A DNA stretch of 21,140 nt. It comes from Oscillospiraceae bacterium. GTDB taxonomy: Bacteria > Bacillota_A > Clostridia > Oscillospirales > Oscillospiraceae. The stretch spans positions 1 to 21,140 of the forward strand of contig JAEDOK010000012.1 of the NCBI GenBank assembly GCA_016302005.1. Reading direction: 5' to 3'. Below are positions 1 to 6,600 of the stretch, in pieces. The notes under the pieces were generated by a model, which was not told the origin of the DNA, made no database searches, and saw only the letters and a list, made by a program, of their open reading frames with translations. The stretch's first letter is position 1, and every line of letters begins with the position of its first letter. The translations under genes and the position numbers were made by a program.

Positions 1-218
1 GCGTCAAGGATCTCGACTGGCACGATCCCGCGGTCGCTCTGCCGTCCTTCCTGACCATGGCAATGATGCCGTTCACCTACAACATCTCCTTCGGCATCGC
101 CTTCGGTCTGATCTCATATGTGATCGTCAAGACCTGCACCGGTAAACTCAAGGAAGTCAAGGCGGGCACATGGGTCATCACCATTCTGTTCCTCCTCATG
201 CTCTTCCTGACGCATTGA
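1..218 (+). CDS. NCS2 family permease, C-terminal fragment
   Basis: This is the last 71 codons of a gene that begins left of the window, read from base 3 to a TGA at 216-218. The fragment contains the LPSFLTMAMMPFTYNISFGIAFGL segment near residues 15-38 (described here only as a landmark) and a final hydrophobic helix ending FLTH. Such a helix with MMP-(F/L)TY-I-x-x-GIA-x-GLISY is typical of the C-terminus of AzgA/PbuG-type NCS2 transporters, which import guanine, hypoxanthine or adenine by proton symport. Substrate cannot be decided from the fragment. A strong intrinsic terminator follows 8 bases after the stop, so this gene closes its transcription unit. Confidence 0.8.
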   Translation, partial: VKDLDWHDPAVALPSFLTMAMMPFTYNISFGIAFGLISYVIVKTCTGKLKEVKAGTWVITILFLLMLFLTH

Positions 219-225
219 TTTCAAC

Positions 226-263
226 AAAACCATCGGGCGGCACCTCAGCCGCCCGATGGTTTT
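226..263 (+). terminator. Intrinsic terminator of the NCS2 permease gene
   Basis: A perfect stem of about 15-16 bp pairs AAAACCATCGGGCGGC (226-241) with its complement at 248-263 across the 6-base loop ACCTCA, and the 3' arm ends in a run of T. It sits 8 bases beyond the permease stop codon. The A-rich/T-rich arm ends would let it work in both directions. Confidence 0.9.
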
Positions 264-289
264 TATTTCCTTTCATTGCACACTCCGCC

Positions 290-402
290 CCGTAGGGCGG
301 GGACATGTCCCCGCCGACCGCGAAGCGGCAGACGCTACGGGGAACAGATTTGTGCGCACTCGGCGCTTCCTGCACACGGGCAGATACTATCCGTCCCTAC
401 GG
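290..402 (-). repeat. MITE-like palindromic element, copy A (113 bp)
   Basis: The element starts CCGTAGGG (290-297) and ends with the inverse CCCTACGG (395-402). Next to the left end is the perfect 20-bp palindrome GGCGGGGACATGTCCCCGCC (296-315), followed by GACCGCGAAGCGGC. The interior (ACGG..GAACA..TTGT....TTCCTGCAC) matches the reverse complement of the copy at 11561-11674, hence the minus orientation relative to that copy. The second palindrome seen in copy C is degraded here. No open reading frame in it looks genuine. Confidence 0.75.
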
Positions 403-422
403 CGTTGGCTGCGATATATCTC

Positions 423-452
423 GTAGGGGCGGCTATCAGCCGCCCGTTTTTT
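423..452. repeat. Short REP-like hairpin with T-run
   Basis: GGGCGGCT (427-434) pairs with AGCCGCCC (438-445) around the loop ATC, followed by GTTTTTT. The left end CGTAGGG resembles the termini of the larger elements in this window, but the core is different (GGCGGCT instead of GGGGACAT). It could stop transcription rightward, but no gene is read toward it from the left, since the permease already has its own terminator. I treat it as a separate small palindromic repeat. Bases 453-507 hold nothing I can recognise. Confidence 0.55.
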
Positions 453-507
453 GATCCGTGCGAAGCACACGGAATTCTTGATGAAAGAATTGAAGCAAGA
501 ATCAGCA

Positions 508-951
508 TTAAATGTTGGCGTGAATGTAATATAACACGTTGCTCTCGCAGTCGAAAAAATACAGGGAATAATAGCCGAATTCGGGATACCCGTCCTTCGT
601 GCGCAGAAAGAACAAATCGCCCGCATTGATGCTCTCGGTTTCAAAATCATAGCGTTCAAGCTGATCGGTAGCTTCCATCCAGTTGCGGAAATCCTCGAAA
701 TACGCTTGCAGCAGGCGTACATCCTCCGCATTCACCTCTTGATACTTTCCGCTTGCAAAAAGCTTTCCTCTTCCGTCAGACCCATAGAAGTATTTGCAAT
801 AATCGATCGAATCCTGCATTCCATCCGAGTCATGATACTCCTCGGTGCGCAGATATCCCTGCGGAATCACCTCATCGCGGACGAACACGCATCCATTCAA
901 CTGTAGTGTGATACATATCAGCAGGAGCAGTACAATCAGCCTTTTTTTCAA
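508..951 (-). CDS. Small lipoprotein of unknown function
   Basis: A 147-residue protein from a TTG start. That start is preferred over the in-frame ATG at 966 because GGAGG lies 7 bases upstream and because it gives a clean lipoprotein signal: KKR at the N-terminus, a leucine-rich core, and the lipobox LNGC with Cys21 as the likely lipidated residue. The mature part is acidic and rich in Tyr and Phe (YCKYFYGSDGRG, YFEDFRNW, FGYYSLYFFD). I recognise no family. TTG overlaps the TGA of the upstream regulator gene (TTGA, bases 948-951), so translation is probably coupled. It is the last gene of a DUF2975-HTH-lipoprotein operon and presumably sits on the outer face of the cell membrane, where it may act with the DUF2975 protein. 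Function is not known. Confidence 0.75.
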   Translation of the reverse strand: MKKRLIVLLLLICITLQLNGCVFVRDEVIPQGYLRTEEYHDSDGMQDSIDYCKYFYGSDGRGKLFASGKYQEVNAEDVRLLQAYFEDFRNWMEATDQLERYDFETESINAGDLFFLRTKDGYPEFGYYSLYFFDCESNVLYYIHANI

Positions 952-1154
952 ATCTCTTTCCTCCACTCCAAAAGCTCCGCAGGTTGGCAGTCCAATGCGG
1001 CACAGAGCTTATCGAGGGTCTCAAAACGGATTGCTCTCGCTTTCCCCGTTTTCAGGATCGAAAGATTCGCCATCGTAATGCCAACGCGCTCCGAAATCTC
1101 CGTCAGAGTCATTTTTCGTTTTGCCAGCATAACATCCAGATTCACAACGATCAT
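948..1154 (-). CDS. XRE-family helix-turn-helix regulator, YozG-like
   Basis: A 68-residue protein consisting almost entirely of one Cro/CI-type HTH domain. The motif LTEISERVGITMANLSILKTGK spans about residues 17-38 and is followed by the dimer/turn segment FETLDKLCAALDCQPAELLEW. This compact class (HTH_26, YozG-like) is routinely encoded next to DUF2975 membrane proteins, and the same order occurs here: the DUF2975 gene ends 9 bases upstream. GAGGTGAAAGT precedes the ATG. It is the obvious candidate to bind the duplicated TCGAAAAACGAT motif in the operon promoter (1678-1718), giving autoregulation. Binding is inference. Confidence 0.88.
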   Translation of the reverse strand: MIVVNLDVMLAKRKMTLTEISERVGITMANLSILKTGKARAIRFETLDKLCAALDCQPAELLEWRKEI

Positions 1155-1163
1155 ACTTTCACC

Positions 1164-1637
1164 TCAAATCGTCAAGTCCTGTTCTTCCCGCAGGCGCGCA
1201 GCCTCCGCAATGAGCTTCGAAAGCGTGTCGGCAACCGCGGCAACGATCACGCCAACGACGCAAACCGCCATCAATCCGAGGGCAATCCCCGGATGACTCA
1301 TGTTAAGCAGGAATAGGATGATGTTTCCAAGGGCAAAGTAGACCGTGTCAAGCACCGCCAACCGCGCAACGGTACGCAGCGAGGCGGCATTTTCTCCGCT
1401 GAACGCATTGCCCCGTCCGATTTCGCCCGCAACCCTCCAGCCATAGAATAAAACACCGAAGCAAGGCAGCGCACTTCCCCAGAGAAACGCGAGCCAAGGC
1501 CAAAAGCGGTTTGCAAATTCCGGATAGGCGGTACGCATCGAGAGCGCAAAAAGCGGAATCGCGCCGAAGTACAGCAGCAAACCGCACAGCGCCATAGCGC
1601 AAATTGAAAGCTTTAGTGTAACAGACAACTTTTTCAT
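1164..1637 (-). CDS. DUF2975 domain membrane protein
   Basis: A 157-residue integral membrane protein with four predicted helices (about residues 8-32, 46-68, 90-112, 117-140). The hallmark loop GNAFSGENAASLR (77-89) between helices 2 and 3 resembles the N-P/A-F-x-x-EN-x-x-x-LR signature of DUF2975. I chose the ATG at 1637 rather than the upstream TTG at 1658 because AAAGGAG stands 8 bases before it and the longer form only adds MEKGANA. It is the first gene of the three-gene operon. DUF2975 proteins have no established biochemical function. Their constant pairing with a small HTH regulator suggests a membrane component whose state is linked to that regulator. Confidence 0.85.
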   Translation of the reverse strand: MKKLSVTLKLSICAMALCGLLLYFGAIPLFALSMRTAYPEFANRFWPWLAFLWGSALPCFGVLFYGWRVAGEIGRGNAFSGENAASLRTVARLAVLDTVYFALGNIILFLLNMSHPGIALGLMAVCVVGVIVAAVADTLSKLIAEAARLREEQDLTI

Positions 1638-1667
1638 TGCATTCGCTCCTTTTTCCAAGTTGTCCCA

Positions 1668-1696
1668 AGTATATCACATCGTTTTTCGAAAGTCAA
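1668..1696 (-). promoter_or_regulatory. Sigma-A promoter of the DUF2975-HTH-lipoprotein operon
   Basis: On the minus strand TTGACT (1696-1691) and TATACT (1673-1668) are separated by exactly 17 bases, one mismatch each from consensus. The start would be near 1661, about 25 bases before the ATG at 1637. The spacer contains one copy of the repeated motif TCGAAAAACGAT, so a protein bound there would block polymerase. Confidence 0.8.
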
Positions 1697-1719
1697 TATA
1701 TTTTTATCGTTTTTCGATA
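1678..1719 (-). promoter_or_regulatory. Candidate duplicated operator (TCGAAAAACGAT)
   Basis: The 12-mer ATCGTTTTTCGA occurs on the plus strand at 1678-1689 and again at 1706-1717, 28 bp apart. The upstream copy is a clean inverted repeat, TATCG-TTTTT-CGATA (1705-1719); the downstream copy keeps TCG-TTTTT-CGA. One lies in the promoter spacer and the other just upstream of the -35 box, the classic arrangement for a repressor. The adjacent HTH protein is the likely ligand, by context only. Confidence 0.6.
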
Positions 1720-1738
1720 AATATATTCTCAAATCATT

Positions 1739-1758
1739 CCCTCGGGTCACCCCGAGGG
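1739..1758 (-). terminator. GC-rich hairpin after the cytidylate kinase-like gene
   Basis: CCCTCGGG (1739-1746) pairs with CCCGAGGG (1751-1758) across a 4-base loop, 8 bases beyond the stop at 1767. The minus-strand sequence after it (GAATGATTTG) is only weakly T-rich, so termination efficiency is doubtful. Confidence 0.35.
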
Positions 1759-1766
1759 AAAAACCG

Positions 1767-2360
1767 TTATTTGCAAGCCTGCAGGATCAGCTCCGCGCAG
1801 GCTTCGACACCGAGGACGCCGCTGTTGAGGCAAATGTCGTAATTCTGCGCCTGTCCCCAGTTGCGTCCCGTGTAGTTCTTATAATAGACCTTGCGCTTTT
1901 GATCCTTCTCCGCGAGACGCTTTTCCGGCGATTTGTCACATTCGCCGTAGCGTTCAACGATCCGCTTTGCGCGGCTTTCCATATCCGCGTGGATAAAGAC
2001 ATGCAGGCAGTCCTTCCGATCCCGCAGAATATAGTCCGCACAACGACCGACGATCACACAGTCGCCCTCTGCAGCAAGCTCCTCAATGATCTTCGTCTGC
2101 TCGATGTAAAGGCGGTCGTGCATGGATAGTCCGTCGGCGGAATACTGGCTCGCCGTGGCAAGGGCAAACAAAAGGCTGCTGCGGGCACTGGCGTATTCCC
2201 CGCTCTCCTCGATAAACTCCGGAGAGAAACCGCTGCGCTCTGCAACCTTATTGACCAGCTCGCGGTCATAAAAGCTGTAACCGAGTTTTTCCGCGACCAG
2301 CTTGCCGATGCTCCGTCCACCGCTGCCGAATTCACGGCTGATGGTAATGATTCGCTTCAT
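1767..2360 (-). CDS. Cytidylate kinase-like family protein (PF13189 type)
   Basis: A 197-residue P-loop protein. The N-terminus TISREFGSGGRSIGK (residues 6-20) is the glycine-rich nucleotide loop typical of the cytidylate kinase-like family, ending GK rather than GKS/T. Further features are the lid-like YDRELV (31-36), the strand GDCVIVGRCADYIL (about 99-112) and a basic C-terminal segment with EKDQKRKVYYKNYTG. The family resembles CMP kinase but is shorter and most members have no tested substrate, so calling it cmk would be wrong. GGAGG precedes the ATG. It has its own promoter at 2397-2424 and stands alone. It ends 130 bases before the DUF2975 operon start codon, and an imperfect GC-rich hairpin (1739-1758) lies just beyond the stop. 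Confidence 0.85.
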   Translation of the reverse strand: MKRIITISREFGSGGRSIGKLVAEKLGYSFYDRELVNKVAERSGFSPEFIEESGEYASARSSLLFALATASQYSADGLSMHDRLYIEQTKIIEELAAEGDCVIVGRCADYILRDRKDCLHVFIHADMESRAKRIVERYGECDKSPEKRLAEKDQKRKVYYKNYTGRNWGQAQNYDICLNSGVLGVEACAELILQACK

Positions 2361-2396
2361 GGAAATTACCTCCTTCGTCGAATACTTTCTATCTGT

Positions 2397-2424
2397 ATTA
2401 TATCACACGGCGCGCAAATCGCAA
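2397..2424 (-). promoter_or_regulatory. Promoter of the cytidylate kinase-like gene
   Basis: Minus strand: TTGCGA (2424-2419), 16-base spacer, TATAAT (2402-2397) preceded by TGA, giving an extended -10. The promoter begins immediately after the HAD gene stop at 2426, so the two genes are probably independent units although both run leftward. Confidence 0.6.
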
Positions 2425-2425
2425 A

Positions 2426-3142
2426 TTATTTTTTCTGAATTCTGTCCTTCAGTTCTTGCTTCAATGCCGCAAAGTCTCCGTGCGGGACATCGCTGAGGTC
2501 GCGTTCCTTGGGGTTGATCAGGCAGGGCGTAAGCAGGAAAACGGGAATCCCGACTCTCTGCGCCGCCAGATCCTCCACCGCATCGTTGCCAACCATCAGG
2601 CACTCCTCCGCCCTGCAGCCGATCCGGTCCAGGATATCGGCAAAATAGGCAGGATTCGGCTTGCAGTGCCGAGAATTCTCATAGGTCGTAATAAATTCAA
2701 AATCCTCCGCGTGCAGTCCCGCCCAGCGGATGCGCGCCTGCGTTGCAACTGCCGGAAAGATCGGATTCGTCGCCAAAACGCGGCGAATGCCCTTTGCTTT
2801 CAGAAATTCGACCGTCTCTGCCGCCTCCGGTGCAAACCCGCAGGCGTTTTGCGCGAGGTTGAAATCCGTCGCGTAGAATTCTTCAAACGCTGCCTCATGC
2901 GCCCGCGCCTGCTCTCCGAAGACAGAAGCAAAGGAGTCCCAAAAAGCCTCGCGGTTCGTCTTTGCGCCATCGTTTTGCACCATCGCCGCCGTGCCCTTCC
3001 AGAGCGTATCCACCAGCGTCTTTGCCTCATAGCCATAGGGCGCGGCAAAGCTTGCCAGCTTCGCAAAATACGCGCGCACAAAGTCCTCCTGCACCATCGG
3101 CAGCAGCGTCCCGTCCAAATCGAACAATACCGTTGTCAGCAT
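2426..3142 (-). CDS. HAD-superfamily hydrolase
   Basis: A 238-residue protein with all four HAD motifs. Motif I is FDLDGTLL (D8 nucleophile, D10 acid/base), motif II is VLATNP near residue 142, motif III is the lysine in CKPNPAYF, and motif IV is VGNDAVEDL, which supplies the magnesium ligands. The region between motifs I and II is a helical C1 cap like that of phosphoglycolate phosphatase or YjjG-type nucleotidases. Substrate is not predictable; small phosphorylated metabolites or nucleotides are usual. The ATG at 3142 has AGAGGAG about 8 bases upstream. It lies between the SOD gene (66 bp upstream) and the kinase-like gene and has its own promoter. Confidence 0.85.
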   Translation of the reverse strand: MLTTVLFDLDGTLLPMVQEDFVRAYFAKLASFAAPYGYEAKTLVDTLWKGTAAMVQNDGAKTNREAFWDSFASVFGEQARAHEAAFEEFYATDFNLAQNACGFAPEAAETVEFLKAKGIRRVLATNPIFPAVATQARIRWAGLHAEDFEFITTYENSRHCKPNPAYFADILDRIGCRAEECLMVGNDAVEDLAAQRVGIPVFLLTPCLINPKERDLSDVPHGDFAALKQELKDRIQKK

Positions 3143-3169
3143 ATCCCTACTCCTCTCGATTATTTACAT

Positions 3170-3197
3170 AGTATAGCACACCGAGAGGCATTTGCAA
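3170..3197 (-). promoter_or_regulatory. Promoter of the HAD hydrolase gene, with overlapping inverted repeat
   Basis: Minus strand TTGCAA (3197-3192), 16 bases, TATACT (3175-3170) with TGC before it (extended -10). A 7-bp inverted repeat, CCTCTCG (3152-3158) and CGAGAGG (3182-3188), flanks the -10 and reaches the transcript leader. It could be an operator or chance. Confidence 0.5.
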
Positions 3198-3207
3198 ATT
3201 GTTTTTC

Positions 3208-3639
3208 TTATCGCTTGCAGATCACGCCGCAGGCGATTTTCGTTCCGGCATTTCCGGAGGGCTGCGTGTGAAAATCGTCCGGCTGCGCGTGGATCACTAC
3301 GGTTTTCCCGATAATATCACAGACGGAAAACCGGTTTGTCAGAACCGTCAATTCCGCTCTTCCGTTGCAGGACAGCAAAGGAGGCAGGTCTCCCGCATGG
3401 CATGGATGTCCACGCTTGCCGGGGTTAAAATGTCCCTTCGTATTGGGGAAGCCCTCCCCGCAGCAGTCCCCGCCCTCATGGATATGGAACGCGAAAAAGC
3501 CCGTTTCCGATTCCGGCAGACCGCAGATTTTGACAGCCACCACGGTGCCGTTCTCGTGCGTCGTAAAGTTGACGATTCCGTGTAAACCCGGAAGCTCCTT
3601 CCCGCCCATTACCTTTGCTTGCGCTTGCAAAAGCTGCAT
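3208..3639 (-). CDS. Cu/Zn superoxide dismutase family protein, no signal peptide
   Basis: A 143-residue protein that converts superoxide to hydrogen peroxide and oxygen if it is active. All metal ligands appear present: Cu by H52 and H54 (FHIHEGGDC), bridging H70 (KGHFNP), Zn by H78, H81 and D84 (GHPCHAGD), Cu by H117 (VVIHAQPDD). The zinc loop is shortened, as in several clostridial homologues. C59/C60 and C137 can form the conserved disulfide. The residue equivalent to the substrate-guiding Arg143 of animal SOD1 is Lys134 (GTKIACG). Most bacterial SodC proteins are exported, but here the sequence opens MQLLQAQAKVMGG with no leader, so a cytoplasmic site is inferred. The ribosome site GAGGTGATC is a nine-base match to the 16S tail. 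The start codon is inside a long hairpin. It follows addA by 59 bp. Confidence 0.88.
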   Translation of the reverse strand: MQLLQAQAKVMGGKELPGLHGIVNFTTHENGTVVAVKICGLPESETGFFAFHIHEGGDCCGEGFPNTKGHFNPGKRGHPCHAGDLPPLLSCNGRAELTVLTNRFSVCDIIGKTVVIHAQPDDFHTQPSGNAGTKIACGVICKR

Positions 3640-3683
3640 CGTCTGATCACCTCATTTCACGATCAGACTATGCAGCTTTTTGC
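3627..3683 (-). promoter_or_regulatory. Long hairpin covering the SOD start codon
   Basis: Bases 3627-3648 (22 nt) are complementary to 3661-3683 (23 nt) apart from one mismatch and one bulged base; the loop is 3649-3660. In the transcript the ATG at 3639-3637 and codons 2-5 lie in the 3' arm, and the GAGGT part of the ribosome site is in the loop with GATC in the stem. Read-through RNA from addA would fold this way and should be translated poorly. It might instead be an addA terminator, but no good T-run follows it. Confidence 0.55.
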
Positions 3684-3698
3684 TTTGGCGTTACGGGC

Positions 3699-6600
3699 TC
3701 ATACCGTAACTGCGGTATCGGTTGCGAAGAAGTAGAGAATACGTTCCTTCACGGGCAGGGAGAAAATCCGCGCAAGGGCGGCGCTGTAGGCATCGAGCTG
3801 CCCACGGTAGTATTCTCCGCGCTCGGCTTCCTTCCCCGGTGCAACGCGGTCGGACTTAAAGTCAAGGATCGTCAGTCCGTCCTCCTCCACGATGCAGCAA
3901 TCCGTCACGCCCTGTAAAAGCACCTGCTCTCCCCGCAGCGCTCCGCTCAGGATCGACGCGTCCTGCAGCACGGAGAATTTAAATTCCCGCACGAGCTGCT
4001 TTGCAGATAGCATGCGCTTGCCGAGGGGCGAGTCAAAGAACGCAAAGAGCTTTTTCGGCGGCACTACATCCGCCTGCTGCTGCGTCAGGAATTTATCCTC
4101 CACAAGTCGTTTCAGTTCCCGCTCGATCCCTTCAAGTGTTGTGCAAACCTCATAACGCAGATACTGTATGGCAAGGTGGATCGCAGTACCGCGTTCCGTC
4201 GGCGTGAGCGGACGCTGCTGCAAGCTGAATTGCGGCTTGGAAAACACGATTTCCGGAAGCCGCACCGTCTGTTCGGAAATCTCCTCGTCGAGCGTCCGCC
4301 CCTTGAGCTGCGTGGCAGTCAGCTTGCTGGGCGCCTGTGTCGCTGCCGAATACGGATACTGCAAAAAATCAGGACGCAGAAGCGGCATCTGTTCTGCGGT
4401 GCCCTCAGAGGTCTGCGCCCGCTGCATGGGCAGATAGTCCGTACCGCTGCAATAAGTGATCTTCCACGGATACTCGGAGACAGATGCGCATCCGGGATTC
4501 CCGCCGACGGCGAACAGTTCCCCCGCCTCCGTGCGGGCAAGGGCAGCCATCAAAACCCAATCGCCCATATGCCGCACCTCCTCCACCGTGGACTGCGCCG
4601 GTGGGATCGTCAGAGCTGTCGAGAGTTTACTGAAGTGCGATTGCAGCTTGCTGCCGCAGTAGGTCATCACAAGGCGGTTTTTCGGGCGCGTCATGGCAAC
4701 ATAGAGCAGGCGCATCTCCTCAGAAAGATCTTCCTTTCGAATGCGGTCAATGATCGCCTGCTGCCCCACCGTCGGGTAGAGCAAACTGCGTTCTGTCTCA
4801 AAAACCTTCGCCGCGATCCCCAGCACGGGATCGGTCAAAACCATCGCCTTGCTGTCTTCGTCATTAAACTGCTTTCCCATATCCGCAAGGAAGACCACCG
4901 GGAATTCCAAGCCCTTGGATTTATGAATGCTCATGAGCTGCACCGCATCCGAGGAGGGCTCTGCTTCGGTGCTGTAGCCCTTCTCACCCACCACCTCCAA
5001 GTAGCGCAGAAAAGCGGGCAAGCCGTGCCGCTGCGCTGTCTCGAAGCCATCGGCGATCGAGAAAAACGCATCCAAATTACTGATGCGCTGCGCACCACCC
5101 TCCATCGCACTGAAGATCTGACGCAGGAACAGCCGTTCGTCTATCGCGTCAAGCAGCTCCCGCAGTGTGCCACTCTGCGCAAAGTCACGCAGCTCTTTCA
5201 GTTGAAGTACAAAGTCCGCCATCTCCTCTGCGGCGCAAACCGTGTCATAGATGTCTCCGCTGCGGTTCTGCGCACGCAGCCTTGCCGCCAAATCGGCACA
5301 GACGCGGAAGATCGGTGAGAGAAGCACGGTCAGAAGCGGGATATCCTGATGCGGGTTATCCACGATCTGAAGGAGCGCAACCACCAGACGTATCTCCTCC
5401 GTTTGAAAGATATTATCGTTGCCGCAGACGCAGCGGATGCCATATCGCTGCAGCGCGCACATATATATTTCGGCTTTTCCGGTCAGCGAGCGCAGGAGAA
5501 TGGTGATATCTCCCGCACGGATCGGGCGCACGCCGTCTCCGTCGGGCAGTGTATCACCATTGCGCAGCATACGGTCGATCCGTCGCGCAACGAATTCTGC
5601 TTCAACCTCCTCACGCCGCACCTTCGGTTGAGAAGGAACGCCCTCCGTGTCGATGCAGTGCAGCTCGACCGCAGGCTTTTCGCGCTGCGGTGTCTTTTCG
5701 GCCAAGGTGCGCAGCGCCTCATCATCGCCGTAGCGCAGACCGCCGACCCGCTCATTCATCGTCAGCCGGAACACGTCGTTTGCCGCCTGCAAAATAGCAG
5801 GCTCCGAACGGAAGTTAACCGAAAGTAAGATCTTTCTCGGCTCACCGTCGCACGCCTCGCGATAATCGGAAAACGCTTGGTACTTTTTCAAAAAAATCGT
5901 CGGATCGGCGCGACGGAAGCGGTAAATGGACTGCTTCACGTCACCGACATAAAAGAGGTTTTGCTCCTGCTTGGAGATCGCCCGGAAGATGCTGTCCTGC
6001 ACGGCGTTGGTGTCCTGATATTCATCCACCATGATCTCCGTAAAACGCTCGGCGATCTCCCTTGCCGCAGCGGTGGGTGCGCCCGAAGGATCCGTCAACA
6101 GGCGCAAAGTATCATGCTCCAAATCGTTAAAGTCCAGCGCGTGCCGCCGCAGCTTCAGCGCACGGTACGCCTCGGCATAGCGTTCCGTCAGCTTCAACAG
6201 ACCGAACAGCGCGTCTGCACTCGAGGCAAGGTCTTTCAGCGCCTCCTCAGAGGGCATCGCGAATCGCTGAAAGAGCTTCTTCACCGTATCCTTCGCGCGG
6301 TCGCGGAGCTTTTTTACGCGCTCCTTCAGCGACTCATCCTCACACTTCTTCACGGTCTTCAGACGCCCGAAGGTGCGTTCCGCCGTTCTTGCTTCCTCCC
6401 ACGACTGCACGGCGCACAGACGGCGCAGCAGTGCAATGTCCTCGTTGAAGTTTGCCATATAGGGCGCGAGGCTTGCGTCCCGGGCGATCAGCGTCTGCGC
6501 CTGCGCAAGCAGTTCAATGCAGTTTTCCAACCCGCTGCGCAGCTCTTGCAGCAGATAAGCACCCCAGCAGGTCTCCCCCACATCCTTGCAGTCGGAAACC

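Noticed and set aside
286..452. CRISPR array made of repeated GGGGACATGTCCCC units
   Set aside because: The repeats are not regularly spaced, occur singly across the window in both orientations, and there are no cas genes.
276..629. 117-codon plus-strand frame
   Set aside because: It is made from copy A, the short hairpin repeat and the antisense of the lipoprotein gene.
3690..3710. GTTACGG/CCGTAAC hairpin at the addA stop as a terminator
   Set aside because: It straddles the stop codon and no T-run follows on the minus strand.
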